DNA of 64,000 bases from Polytrichum commune (GCA_950295325.1 OX485803.1:49551554-49615553), one strand, 5' to 3'; shown: positions 48,376 through 59,560, counted from the stretch's first letter. Program-made: numbers and translations. Notes: generated by a model from the sequence alone, not told the origin.

Positions 48376-48387
48376 TTCAATGACTTG

Positions 48388-49130
48388 GGAATATGGTGAG
48401 TGGTCTTAATTCCATTACTAAATCCTAACCGGACCCGAGGTGAGTGCATTCATCATAAACCGCAACCTATTTTATGGATACTAGCATATTGGTATACAAT
48501 CGAGTGTAAAATGTACATATTTGAAAGAAAAATGGGTTTAGGTCAACTGTGACTTTCAGGCAGATCAATTGTCATGCTCATCACTTGGATTATGTAATTT
48601 TAATTTAGTAATCATCGAAACTCTACATATATATGTTGGCATCCGAAAAGTGACCATAAAATAGGGGCACTAAGCTTATAAGTACTCACCACCAATACTT
48701 CTCCATAGCCTAACTCCAATGACTTGGAATATGGTAATTGGGCCTAATTCGGTTACCTATCTTCATCGGACACAAAAGGTGAGTGCATTGATTATGAAGT
48801 GCAATCTACAATGGATCCTCAGCACCAGGCCAAAAATCTCAACACCGGGCCATACTTAAATGACTTGAAATGAAATGGTGCATCTATTATAAACCATTGC
48901 TTATGATGGATTCTAGTCTATCCATGTATATCCAAGTATGAAATGTACATATTTGGAAGAAACTCATTTTAGGTCAACTATGACTTTCACTCCAAAAATA
49001 GCGAGATCAACTGTCACGTTCATCACTTGGATTGTTTGATTCTTTGTTTACTTATCAGAGCTCTACATGTGACATGTGTTGAAATTCAAAAAGTGTCCAT
49101 AATAGGTGCATTGACCTTATAGGTAGTATA
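48388..49130. repeat. Direct duplication of a ~330-400-bp sequence
   Basis: 48388-48690 and 48718-49130 share, in order, 'aatgacttggaatatggt', 'ggtgagtgcattgat', 'aaatgtacatatttgaaaga', 'taggtcaactatgactttca', 'catcacttggatt' and 'ctctacat'. Confidence 0.7.
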
Positions 49131-50303
49131 TGAGCGGTGTGATTAGAAAGCGGGTTCAAGAACGGAAACCAAAAACATGTGTTTCAAAAGACATTGGATT
49201 ACGTGCTCAAAATTGATTTATTATTCTAGGTTCAATAGTCAACACCTTTTTTTTAAGGGGGGGGGGGACCTATATAAGAACATATGAAAAGAAAGGAGAA
49301 TCTTCAGTTTGATGTTCATTTGAGCTCCGACATTTGTGTGGAAAGGAAGTACGGCCTCAAATTGGATTTGCCATCCATCTTGTTGCGATCGCATGTTTAA
49401 TATCTTCCGTGAAGTGGGCTAATTGCGAAATTGAACAAATTAAGGGCCGCTTACTTTAAGTAGTAAAGCACTCCTTGGGTCCATGGTCCTTTCAATGACA
49501 TGTAAAGGTTGCATTTGAGTTGGTCGTAGGGGATGAACTAAGGTTCTCGTTTCCCAACACCTGCCATGGGGGTGTGCTTAACCTACATCCTACATGTTTG
49601 ATGATGTTTCATCCAAATTTAACCCCACCAGACTAATTTGAGATCTTTGACCTCGATCTAGATATTAATTTGACTTGAAATGATAATTTCGGGGTTCAAC
49701 ATAACAATAAGTGTTTCGCCGTCCCCCTTGGTGGGTGCTATGAAACATCACCCATGAACCCAACACTCAATCTAGAGGATAACTAAGACAAAAAAAACAA
49801 CCCCATGCCGCCCACATCAAACCCATAACATGAACTCTAAAGTTGCAATCTAAATGCACACATGTAGTGCGAGGGCAGGTAAAATTTATGGTTAGAACTT
49901 AGAGGTTCATCCACCATGGATGAAAATTGTTCCGGAGGGGGGGGGGATGGTGGAAAATATAAGTTAGTCAAACTTACTGAACAATGTACAGCTTCCTTTC
50001 CTTTTTTCCTTACCTAACGTAGATGATAAGCCAAGGATGCACACCCTGTGTGGATGAAAGTGTGACACCGTTGGATGAAGCTTCCTGAAATTGCACACCA
50101 TTTTTGCACCGATTTGGGACGGAAAAGCAAAAGTCTCGGCTACAAGTTCATCCATTGTAGATGAAAGCATAAGGGGTTTCAAGCAGAGGGCATTCACCAA
50201 AAAGGATGAATGTGTCCTAAAATTCCACGTACATTGCAGGTTGAATGGTTGCTCAAATCATCAAGGTTAATGAAATGGGTAAAGTGTCAGTGAAATTATG
50301 TGC
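49131..50303. other. No recognised gene
   Basis: G11 at 49257-49267 and G10 at 49937-49946. The frame 49964-50200 minus has no domain. Confidence 0.35.
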
Positions 50304-50317
50304 AATTGCATAATTGT

Positions 50318-50465
50318 GGTCCAAGATGACTCTAAACTACTGGATGATAGTGGAAGGGTTCCCAAACCGAATGGAGTGGTTGGCGGTTCGATTCCCAGCT
50401 GTGAAATCGTCTCTCTACTTGACGGAAAACTAGTCAAGTGGCCTCCTATGTTCCAAAAATAAATA
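50318..50465 (+). mobile_element. tRNA-type SINE, copy 1, with 14-bp TSD
   Basis: The body carries the Pol III B-box-like GGTTCGATTCCC and ends in an A-rich tail (CCAAAAATAAATAA). It is flanked by perfect 14-bp direct repeats AATTGCATAATTGT at 50304-50317 and 50466-50479. It aligns with 61814-62003 along the head (GGTCCAAGATGACTCTAAAC, CTACTGGATGATAGTGG) and the 'ccagctgtgaaatc...ctctctacttgacg' middle. Confidence 0.85.
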
Positions 50466-50779
50466 AATTGCATAATTGTTTCGTATAGTATTGAGGATTT
50501 TGGTTTCGAAAAAAAATAATTTGACTCCTAATTGTGATAGAGGCCCTAATGTAGTCTAGCAGCACTGAGTTGGAATGGAACAACAACAAACTTGGGGGAG
50601 TCTGATTTTTATTGCACCCCCTTCCCTTGGTACACTATGTATTTGATTTGGTGTGGCATCAAAATTAACATGCCACATACTTACCATGGGTCACATCAAT
50701 AATCAAACTGTTTAAAATTGATGTGTTGCCTTATTATAGGTTGATGATGAAGTCACTTATCAAAGGAGGAGCTCATATT

Positions 50780-51436
50780 ATTATGACAGTATCCCGGGGG
50801 ATGGATTCTTCATAGTACGTACGGACTAACATGAGTGTGAGAAGGGGCATTATTAGTTAAGGGGGGGGGGGTCTTATTTAAGGGAGGGGTATACACGAGG
50901 GAGAAGTATTATTTTTCTCTAGTGTGTACAATTTTAAAAGGCTATTAAGAAATCTGAAGTAAAGGTAGATGTACAAAAGGGGGCCCTAAGCTTTAGAGAA
51001 AACTTACCAACATTTGTGTTAGTTTCATCCAATTCACGTTTTCATCCATTTTAAATCGATACTCCTCGATGACAACCCTATCCATTCTTGTTAGGGTTTT
51101 CATTTTGGGTTCTAGGTGTTTACAAACAGAATGGGCTTAGAGTGCTCGTCAGCATTCATTGAGCTTTGCTCTCCACATTGTGGCTAAGTTATTGTGCTTT
51201 TGCCTTTGTTTGTTTGATGCAATCGTTGAGTTACATACTATGGATGAAAAATGCTCAATGGTTTTCTCATTGGAAAGTGAAAGTGGGTTTCATGTGTCAT
51301 AAAGGTGTATATATATCTTGTATATGTAGTGGAGGCATTCATTACATTAATTTGAAAAGCTTCTATAAACTTCTCATAAACAGGGGGTTTAATTTCATAG
51401 TCATCCGTGCACATTATTTAGGTTTCCAATGAGGAG
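50780..51436 (+). repeat. Interspersed repeat R, copy 2 (uninterrupted)
   Basis: Same block order as 29400-29809 plus 31420-31690, but continuous across 'gttgagttacatactatgga' near 51228, where copy 1 carries LTR copy B. Contains G11 at 50861-50871. Frame 51166-51432 is not conserved in copy 1. Confidence 0.7.
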
Positions 51437-51460
51437 CCCCCCCCCGGGGGGGGGGGGGGA
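51437..51460. repeat. Abutting C9 and G15 homopolymers
   Basis: Nine C followed directly by fifteen G, right at the end of repeat R copy 2. Confidence 0.9.
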
Positions 51461-52024
51461 ATAGTATTGACCCATAATAACCTATGTTACGAGAATTCAT
51501 GTGGCCCACAATAACAAACACTATATGAGAAAACATAATACTAGAAACAATACTCTACTCCACGATAAACCATCTACTGCTCATTGTTATGGAGTCACGC
51601 TTTGACGATCACACTACAATTGAGTGTGGCATCATAATTAATGTTCCACGTTGATTAGATTGGCCTTCATGACTTGCCATGGAACAACAAAGTGCATGTG
51701 CCACCCTCATCGGCTCCAATGCCAACCAATGATTCTAAGATTGTTTATGTGGGTCAATGATGAATGAGCCAAACCGTATGTATTGTGTACACGGAGGCCT
51801 CTTATTTAGTTAGTGCGGCTCACACTATTCATCATTGACCCATGTTAATTAATCGACTTGAAATCACACGAGACAAGTGGCATTACAAGAAAGTCATGAG
51901 GACCGCTCTACTACCACTTTCCACGCCACACTAAATCATGTCGTTAGTGTTGTTGTCATGAGCTGAAACTCTTACTGAATGGCACACAAATAAATCAAGG
52001 ATAGACGAGTCACCCGATATGGAT
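51461..52024. other. No recognised gene
   Basis: Unassigned spacer. Confidence 0.35.
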
Positions 52025-52030
52025 GATACT

Positions 52031-52585
52031 CATACCGGTTAAGTACGCATTTTTTGGCAAAAAATTTAGGGTTTGAGATTTATTAGTTGAACATGTCGTG
52101 AATCGTCATTTGGCGTAAGTTTTGAAGTTTTTCGCGTTTGGTTTTGAGGCCGACCGCTCGGATCTTGCTATGAAATGATTCAAACGGTTTCTTAAGGTCA
52201 TCGAATGTTTCCTCTGCTTCTGCTTGAACTTCAGGGCGGAGCAGCTGATCCTCGATGTCGGGAACCTACTTATAAAGAGAGTCAAAACCCTGGAATATAT
52301 CTCTGTTTTCTAAACCGACGTTCAATTCCTGAGTGTTAACATCGCCATCATCATGCATCGCCGTTTCAACAATCTTCACTCTTGGGCTAGAGCCCTTTTA
52401 CTCAGAGCATTTGTTTTGCTAAGCTTCGAGATGATTTCGCAGCGTTGATGCTCATTGAGACGCTTTCCGTTTGGTTTCTTCGACATTGTAGCGAAACACA
52501 AACAATTTGGGAAACCCTAAAGTACGCACCTACCAGCTAAGTACGCACAAACTGCGCATGTCCAAGTTGGACACTCAAGCGGGAG
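52031..52585 (-). mobile_element. pogo/Tigger-like non-autonomous element, copy 1
   Basis: Right end AAGCGGGAG and left end CATACCGGTTAAGTACGC are a diverged inverted pair, matching the ends of 53762-54356. The subterminal block 'cacctaccarctaagt' is shared by both. It is flanked by GATACT on each side (52025-52030, 52586-52591). It contains a transposase remnant on the minus strand. Confidence 0.55.
52083..52486 (-). pseudogene. pogo/Tigger-like transposase remnant (CENP-B-type HTH plus C-terminus)
   Basis: The ATG at 52486 (minus) begins MSKKPNGKRLNEHQRC, then EIISKLSKTNALSKRALAQE, before a TGA at 52376. This pattern, G-K-R-L-x-x-x-Q-R-x-E-I-I-x-x-L followed by S-K-R-A-L-A, matches the N-terminal helix-turn-helix of CENP-B/pogo-type transposases. 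In another frame, 52341-52083 reads an acidic segment with one internal TAG and ends RQMTIHDMFN plus stop. The catalytic DDE domain is absent, so this is an internal-deletion derivative. The terminal QMTIHDMF resembles a PCNA-interacting motif; pogo transposase is reported to bind PCNA, but here it is only a suggestion. Confidence 0.55.
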
Positions 52586-52591
52586 GATACT

Positions 52592-53761
52592 GTAGTATAT
52601 TGGAGTTGCCATGGAAAAGAACACTCTCCTTGAACAACACCAAAAAAAAATTACCGTTCCATTCACAAGGAGTTTCTCTTTTCCCTTCCACCACCTCCCA
52701 TAACGGGATTTGAACGAACCAACCCATTCCCTCGTTCCTCGTTGGATGCCTAAACCCTTGCCTCCAAGGAACCATGGTTGGTTCACCCCAGCCCCATGAC
52801 AAGTGCAATATAAACAAACAAAAAAAACATCGCCTTACATAAATCATCGCCGATTCACCTCAACTTCATCTCATCATACTTAACACACAACCCCTAACCC
52901 CAAATATAAGCGTTCCGTTCGTCCCAAACCCACACTCATCAACATCTTCACCGCCCTCCGCCTTGGGGGTAGGTCGCCAACCAAACTACTTCACCCCTTG
53001 ACAAGGATGAATGACTCCTCCCTCCCTCCCTCCCTCCCTCCCCCACCCAACATGGATGAAACTCCTCATCCATGTGAGTGAGGAGTAGGGCAAAGCGTGC
53101 GTGGGGCCCACCCACATGGCCACTGTCCTTGTGATATAGTTGCCATGGCCAGAAACTCTTTCCCTCAACGGTACACAAACTTACCGTTTCCTTTTCTCCC
53201 CGGGGGTAACAAGGATGAATACTCACACAGTATGGATGGCACACCTAAAATCATCCATCCAGCCAGCCATTCATCCATGTGCGTGGGGGGGCCCCAGTGG
53301 ATGGGATGGCCAAGTGTAGGGAGAAGGAGCCGTTGGCTGGGTAACCTACTAGGGCAGGTAGAAGTAGGCCTCTAGGGTTAGCCTCCACAAAGGGAGGGGG
53401 GTAGGGGCCTAGAATAGAGGGGAGTCTTCACGTGGCTACGCAAGTACCAGGGCACCTCACACACTTGCCACTTGAGAGAGAGAGAGAGGGGTTGTAGGTA
53501 GGTAGGTCCACACTACTACTGTTGTTGTTGTTGTTGTAGTAGTAGTAATGTTAATTGTAGTCTGGTGTAGGGTAGGCTAGGATATAGGCTAGGGAGATGC
53601 TCATGCTTTTTCTTTCCCCCTTTTACTTATTACCTTGCCCTCCCCTCGGATGCTTCCCCCATGGCCTGCACAATGCAATATAACGAGCCCCCCCCCCCCC
53701 CCACCCGGCTACTCCACTATATATGGTGGTGTTTATTAGTAGTGTCACTTACTACACTAAT
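52592..53761. other. Spacer with microsatellites, no gene recognised
   Basis: CTCC repeat at 53012-53042, GA run near 53475-53488, GTT/GTA repeats at 53520-53547, C15 at 53688-53702. Moderately GC-rich. Frames on both strands lack domains. Confidence 0.4.
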
Positions 53762-54356
53762 CTCCCGCTTAAGTGTGCAATTTCTTGGACAAAAAATAGG
53801 GTTCATATGTTGTTGTTTGAGCATTTCATGCAGAGTCGTTGGCCGTGAATGAATGAATGCATTCGTTTTTTTTTAATGCTTGACATTCCATGTCGGTTCG
53901 TTAATGTTTCGTCGAAACGTCTCAAACGATCGTCACGGTTCATCGTACCTTTGTCCAGCTTCCGTTTGCGACATCGAAGCAAAGCATTTGGTCGTCGATG
54001 TCGACAACAGTGCCGCCGTGGAGAGGAGCTTCGAAGCCGTTGAAGTTGGTAGCACTTTTAGGTTTAACAACTGTCTCGATAGGCTGCATTTCGTCCACGA
54101 TAGGTGGTTGGTTCGTCTTCTGAGGTTGTCGAAGCTTGTCCGTCGACATCGAGCCTCGATGGGAAGGGGATCGAATGAAACCAGCAGCTTTGTGAGCACC
54201 CTAGCATGTATTCTTCAGGGGTGAGCTAGATGGGTATTAAACGGTTATTTTTTCCGACTAGCCCAATCTGGAACATTGGCAATATGCGTAAAGTATGCAC
54301 CTACCAACTAAGTGAGCACCAACGGCTCCGGTTCAAAGTGCGTACTTGAGCGGGAG
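53762..54356 (-). mobile_element. pogo/Tigger-like non-autonomous element, copy 2 (595 bp)
   Basis: TIR CTCCCGCTTAAGTGTGCA at the left and TGCGTACTTGAGCGGGAG at the right. Read on the minus strand it carries relic coding (54149-53940 and other phases) ending in RPTTLHEMLKQQH, comparable to RQMTIHDMFN of copy 1, so orientation and gene end agree. No HTH start was found. The target duplication is unclear. CpG- and TCG-rich interior unlike its surroundings. Confidence 0.55.
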
Positions 54357-54382
54357 TTACGCAATTCTATTGCCTATTTGCC

Positions 54383-54418
<36 letters not shown>

Positions 54419-54504
54419 CATGTTTTTACCAACGAAATGTTAAATTGGTTGTTTGGATGTTGTAGGATACTCGTAACTTTACATGGTCAAGAAATTTACA
54501 TCAC

Positions 54505-55248
54505 TACACTAAATAGGGTATTTAGTGTTTGATTATATTTAGTGTTGTTACCACCCGACCTTGCTCAACACTACTTTTCAATTCCTTGGTAATTAGTGTT
54601 AGACGTAAATGTGTTGCTACCTTCCCTACTACCACCTCCCTTTATATATATATGTATATATATATATATCCTTACCAACACTAAATTCAAACATGGAGCT
54701 TCCACATATTACCATAGTTGGTATTTAGTGTTTGGGTTTACATTTGACATCACTCACTTTCATAGGGTTATTGATATTTAGTGTATCAAACACTAGATAT
54801 CCTATTTAGTGTAGTGGAAAGGATATAACATAGTGTCACTCCAACTAGTAAGTGACACTAAATGTCACGTTTAGTGTAGTTACAAATGGACCAGGTGAAT
54901 TTGAGAACTACAGCTAATAGGACATTTAGTGTTTGGTACACTAAATACGAACGCATACACTAAATATCAATAACTCTATGAAAGTAAGTAACATTAAATG
55001 TAAACTCAAACACCGAATACCAACTATGGTAATGTGCGGAAGTTACATATTTGAATTTAGTGTTAGTAAGGATATGAAACCAAAAAAGGAAATAATAATA
55101 ATAATAATAATAATAAAAGAAGAATCCCAAGATATCTTCTAGCAAATCTTCTAACACTAATTGTCAACGAATTGAAAATTGGTGTTGAGTAGGGTAGGGC
55201 GGTAACAACATTAAATATAATCAAACACTAAATATCCTATTTAGTGTA
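54505..55248. mobile_element. 744-bp nested-hairpin element with CACTAAATA ends
   Basis: The left arm from TACACTAAATAGGGTATTTA through 'caccacccgaccttgctcaacac' is mirrored by 55140-55248. A further inner inverted pair links 54660-54785 with 54955-55080. As direct evidence, the peptide LTNTKFKHGASTYYHSWYLV (plus, 54596-54781) has a near-copy on the minus strand at 54960-55157. The loop (54790-54890) holds another short CACTAAAT element. TA and AAT microsatellites lie in the arms (54647-54670, 55091-55117). Confidence 0.8.
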
Positions 55249-55362
55249 CTTGGTTGGAGTTGAAGGCGCCATCCTTTAAGAGGAATCTACAGAATGCATC
55301 CCGGTTCCATAAAGAAGAACCGAACGATGTCAACTTGCAACCGCTTGGACTTGGGAACAACA

Positions 55363-55558
55363 CTACACCAAATATGATATTTAGTGTGACTTACTATTTG
55401 GATTTACACGGTGCTATATCTTTTTACTATTGGATTTTTTTTTTAACAAGTAAAGTTGTCAATGTTCTATAATTCCCAAACTACCAATTTAAAAATTTGT
55501 TGGTAAAATATGAGATAAATCCAAATAGTAAGTCACACTAAATATCGTATTTAGTGTA
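55363..55558. mobile_element. Small MITE, CACTAAATA-palindrome family, copy 3
   Basis: Left TACACCAAATATGATATTTA then GTGTGACTTACTATTTGG; the right end is its reverse complement over ~40 bp with two or three changes. About 196 bp. Confidence 0.75.
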
Positions 55559-55758
55559 CGATTTAGATCGAGTGTATTTAAAAATCTCCCCGGACACTGC
55601 ATCCCCATTCTTTAGGCACAAATTTAGAGGTGTGTATACTAGGGGTAGGGGTCATCATTGTTGTTCTTTATTAAATAAGCTACTCCCCAGAATAGTAGCT
55701 ATGTTGATTATAGCCTGCGAGCAAAGGGAGGGAAGGCAACTGAAGCTTCATTATGAAC

Positions 55759-55984
55759 ACTACACTAAATACTTGTATTTAGTGTGACTTGCTAATCTGG
55801 AGTTCCACAATGCTATATATTTTTACTATTAATGTAGTTTTTTTACCAAGTAAAGATGTTTATGTTCTATAATGTCCAAACAAGCTATTTGAACTTTCGT
55901 TGGCGAAAAACGAGATATACAGTAAATAGTTGTGGCATTGCATGGCTTCAAATAATAAGTGACACTACATACAATGTTTAGTGT
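55759..55984. mobile_element. Small MITE, CACTAAATA-palindrome family, copy 4
   Basis: Left TACACTAAATACTTGTATTT then AGTGTGACTTGC; right 'aagtgacactacatacaatgtttagtgta'. The interior 'caatgctatat...taccaagtaaagatgtttatgttctataatgtcc' matches copies 2 and 3. Confidence 0.7.
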
Positions 55985-56559
55985 ACTGTCACCTCTTGGT
56001 GTGGGGTAACCATTTGAAGTTAGATTAGTGCTTTCACTTAATAATGGCGGCCATGGCTAGACAACCGGTTTGGTTTCCTAACACCTATTGAGGGGTGATA
56101 GTTAAAAACTTATGTCCTATATGTTGGTTTCTTATTCATCCTAGTTTGAGCTCACTAGACTACTTTAGGGTCGCAACCCCAATTTACAGGGCATGTTAGC
56201 TAAAAAAAATAACAACTTCTAGGCTTTGCGATAGCAATCCGCATTTCATCCTCCCCTCCCCTGATTCGTCTTGCCCCCCCTTGGGAGGTGTTGTGAATAT
56301 TCACCCCTACATACTCACTTCTTTGAGCTAGACACCCGAGGTGAAATCGTAGTCAATTATATCATTGGCATATGCTTTATTTTTTAAACGATTTGACCTA
56401 GAAAGTAACATCAGAGGCCCTGAATGAGTCTAGAGCGATCTACTTGAGGTGACTTGACCAAAAATCTATGGGGGACAAGATTTCACTAGGACCCCCTTAT
56501 CTCGGTGATAGTGGTGGGGGGCCAACTCAAAAAGGCATGGTGTCTAGCCTTGGCCTATA
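55985..56559. other. No recognised gene
   Basis: Unassigned spacer. 'gaggccctgaatgagtctag' at 56413-56432 resembles 50540-50560 and suggests another scattered repeat. Confidence 0.3.
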
Positions 56560-56775
56560 ATGATGATGTCATCGTTTATCCAACTAACATAAATAGCTAC
56601 TATGCACATCAAAGAATACGTTATAACTTATTTGGTGAAGAAAATGCCATCAGTAAAAGAATTATAGCAATGCATAATTTAAAATGGTAACCCACGCTAA
56701 TAAGCCCATAATGGTAGAGGTGGCATGTACACCGGTGTTGTTTATTATCAGTGGATTACCATTCAGGGTTAAACG
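56560..56775 (+). repeat. Direct repeat flanking the Harbinger relic, left copy
   Basis: Shares with 59564-59770, same orientation: 'taatgatgatgtcatcgttta', 'caactaacataaat', 'gcacatcaaagaa', 'tataactt', 'atgcataattt..aatggtaa', 'cccataatggtagaggtggca'. About 210 bp. Confidence 0.65.
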
Positions 56776-57169
56776 ATTGCTTTAGCTTTATTGGAGCATC
56801 TCCACTCCAACTCCATAAGGAGCCCCATAATGGTGTTGTTCAAATTTCAAGACCCATGCCTTGTTTTTAGAACCCTAGCTGGCTCGCATTGGCCAATAAG
56901 TTTATTGTAGGCTCATCAAAAATCCTTACTTGGCACAAAAAAGAGATGGGCATTTGTTGTGAGTCGAGATGCATGGCTCATTGTCTCCCTTTGGCCCACA
57001 TGTTAGCTAGGGATAATCCTTACCAATGTCATCCTCTTGTCCATTGGCAAATTTGTCCTCCTACATTGCATAGCTCTTGATCTTCATGAGTTCTCGATTG
57101 TACTACTTCATTTGTCAAACACACTCCCACCTTAACAAAATTCACAATGGTCACAAGTCAATTGTGGAC

Positions 57170-57804
57170 AATTAGCCAACAAATAAGAGGATCCAACTTC
57201 GACAATGATGAGCTCATGTGGCTTTGCAACTTGGTTAGTTGTGTCTTAGAATGCGGGCAAGGGGACTGGTTAAAAATCTGATGCATTTTGGGCACAAATT
57301 TCTCAATGTTTGAGGAATTAGGGGTAGGGAGGCGGTGCAAAGGCCCTAGTGTAGTCTAGAGAGCAAAAAGGGTACCACCAACATTGAGTGGCAAATTTTG
57401 CAAGGGCCTATGCTAGTGTTTGCGACCTTGATGAGAGTGGAACCAATGAGGATGATAGGAATGAGAAAGCCAAAATCATGTATCATAGGTCTACAAAGGG
57501 CAATAAGTTGTTTGTGATGCTTGACCGTTGGCGAGTTCTACGCCATGCTCCCAAGTGGAAATCCGATAGAGCAATAACCACTTGGCCAAAGCCTAGAAAG
57601 AGGTGGCTCCAACCTGATGGCAACACCCCTCTTGATTCTATGAGTGTACAAGGCACTGTTGAAGATGTTGCATCCATCGAGAAAATACCCAGGCCTCTAG
57701 GAAAAAAGAAGGTCAAGAGGATCACAATCTTTGAAGCCAAGGGAGCTAGGTTGGATTTGGAGTTCAACAAGGCTATTGCCGCAATGGCGGGCTACAACAC
57801 CTAG
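57170..57804 (+). pseudogene. Harbinger ORF1, Myb/trihelix-like DNA-binding protein, decayed
   Basis: The open part is 57388-57804. It includes ANFARAYASVCDLDESGTNE, then FVMLDRWRVLRHAPKWKSD and RPLGKKKVKR. These match the layout of plant Harbinger ORF1 proteins and related Myb-domain proteins: K-F-x-G-x-Y, S-G-x-x-E-x-D, an F-x-x-x-H-C-W-x-x-L-x-x-x-P-K-W line, and RP-x-G-x-K-x-A-K. Upstream, 57170-57330 reads NFDNDELMWLCNLVSCVLEC in another phase and looks like the start of the Myb-like fold, with frame changes and stops before 57388. Known role in the superfamily: DNA binding and nuclear import of the transposase. The C-terminal half seems intact, but the gene as a whole is not. Confidence 0.6.
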
Positions 57805-58125
57805 AAGACACATGTCATGAAGAGCCTATACATCTCCAACTCTTCACCACTCCCTTACACAATTTGGACGTTGATGCTCAAGAGTACATTCACCTTGGGA
57901 GAATGCAAGTGTCATAGTCTCTTTTGAACCACATTGTCAAACGTAAGCCATGATCCTTTGTGCTCCCAACCACCACATATGGAGCTAGCCGATAATTCCT
58001 CACGAGTATGCGATGTTTTGACTATTGCAAATGCTCAAGATGATGAGGATGCTCATTGAGAAGATTTGTATTTTTTGTTTTGTTTTGTTTTGAACCTTGC
58101 ATGGTTCTTCCTTGGTATCATGCAA

Positions 58126-59405
58126 TTACACATCCAGTTCATCTATGGTTTCCTTTTCATGCCATAAATGCTCAACTAGATTTTCTTTGAGTTGCAAATG
58201 ATTGGTTTTTAAAAAAAAAATTGGCCATTTCTTGTGCGAATCCCTAGGATGTGAGAACCTATGTCGGGCAATTGCTTCAAATCGTTGCACTGCACATCTT
58301 GAAGACATAGTCCTTAATTAACATTGAATAAAGATATGTCATCCTACACGATCACCACGGCGGTCCAAATCATCTTCATTGTAGACACCTTTCATAATCA
58401 TGCTAGATTCCTTTCACTCCCCATTGTGCTTTGAAAATGCCAAATGTGCGTTCCATATCCTTCCTCAATCCATCCTGCATCTTGTGTTATATATATATAT
58501 ATATAAAATCCTTGTGGCTTGGAAATCATTGTCTAGAACACAATCCGATCTAGAGAGATACCATACCCTAGAACATAGCACATATTGTAGTTTCAGCCAT
58601 TTACATTGCATTTTGCATGAGGAGCTTGCCCTCTCAACAAGTTGACCATGAAGGGTGGCCTATCAACAACATTGTTATTAGTGAGCACACTAGGCAAGCC
58701 AATGTAAGCATGCCGACTCCACAAATTGTTTGTGGCCACAACCTCCATGACCAAAGAGCGTTCTCCATCTTTATCTTGATATTGACCTTGCCAACCTATC
58801 AAACAATTCTTCCAAGTTTATTGGGTACAACCCACTGACCATACATGCATGGGAAGCCACATATTTCTTATTATGCATTTGGTTACCATATCAACACGTG
58901 TAGGGTAGTGCATGTATTTCTTTCCAAAATCCCCACTATTGCTTATGCAAAACACTTGAAGCATAAGGTGGTTGTGAATTCATCCACCCTCACATCGGTA
59001 GTCATTCCTCTTGCAAAAATCCTCATAGATGCGTTAATATTCTGTATGTTGGACAATCCTGGTTTGCCCAAACCATCATATTTCTCTTGGAAACATGGAT
59101 TATGTCTTACTACAACATGTGGATTTGGTTGAAGAATCACTTGCTCATTTGATACCAATGTCTAAATATTTTTGGCCCCAAAAAGGATTCCCGTTGAAGT
59201 ACTCTAGCCAAACCCTCTCATGACCAACAACAAAACCTTTATGAAGGTTTCCAGTCCACCCATGCAATGATCCTAAATGAATGCAAGGTGCAGGGACATT
59301 ATTAAAGCAGAGTTGTGCATGCATCAGGCATAACATATGGCATTGTTGTGCTTTGACCTCATTGTGCAGACGCCATGTGCTCGTTGAGCTAGGTGTTGAG
59401 GTCAC
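58126..59405 (-). pseudogene. PIF/Harbinger DDE transposase, decayed
   Basis: Reading the minus strand from 59405: EYFNGNPFWGQKYLDIGI, then EKYDGLGKPGLSNIQNINAS with MRIFARGMTTDVRVDEF (59158-58943), the conserved N-terminal line of plant HARBI1-like nucleases (D-A-x-G-x-x-G-x-S-x-x-Q-K-x-x-A-x-R-x-L-A-Y-G...D-E-Y). Further on, with several stops and frame changes, come CGFPCMYGQW (counterpart of GFPGMLGSLDC), DMERTFGIFKAQWG (counterpart of the D-V-E-R-A-F-G-x-L-Q line) and a C-terminal LKENLVEHLWHEKE (58308-58126). The order agrees with the family over its full length, but catalytic acidic residues cannot be confirmed in one frame. Non-functional as it stands. Confidence 0.75.
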
Positions 59406-59560
59406 CCACTGTCACTTCACGATTTGGAGAGGGAGTTCACAATGTTGGGGTGGTGGGTATATATGTAGAGGGTTGTATTCAAAGTAAATGGCCAACTTTA
59501 CACTCACTTAACAACTTGTTTACTTACTTCTTTATGGAGTTGGAGTGGAGATGATCTAAT

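Larger units (their letters stand above)
56794..59556. mobile_element. PIF/Harbinger transposon relic, ~2.76 kb
   Basis: TIR GAGCATCTCCACTCCAACTC at 56794 is inverted at 59532-59556 (GAGTTGGAGTGGAGATGATC). It encloses the two genes typical of the superfamily, converging on each other: a Myb-like ORF1 on plus and a DDE transposase on minus, both broken. Right flank TAA; left flank TTG, so the 3-bp duplication is imperfect. Its TIR differs from the GGGCCGGTTTACAC MITEs nearby, so it is not their direct parent. Confidence 0.75.

Noticed and set aside
54596-54781. Protein shared with a minus-strand frame at 54960-55157
   Set aside because: The similarity comes from the two arms of one inverted-repeat element.
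56794-59556. Harbinger relic as the autonomous parent of the GGGCCGGTTTACAC MITEs
   Set aside because: Its TIR is GAGCATCTCCACTCC, unrelated to the MITE termini.
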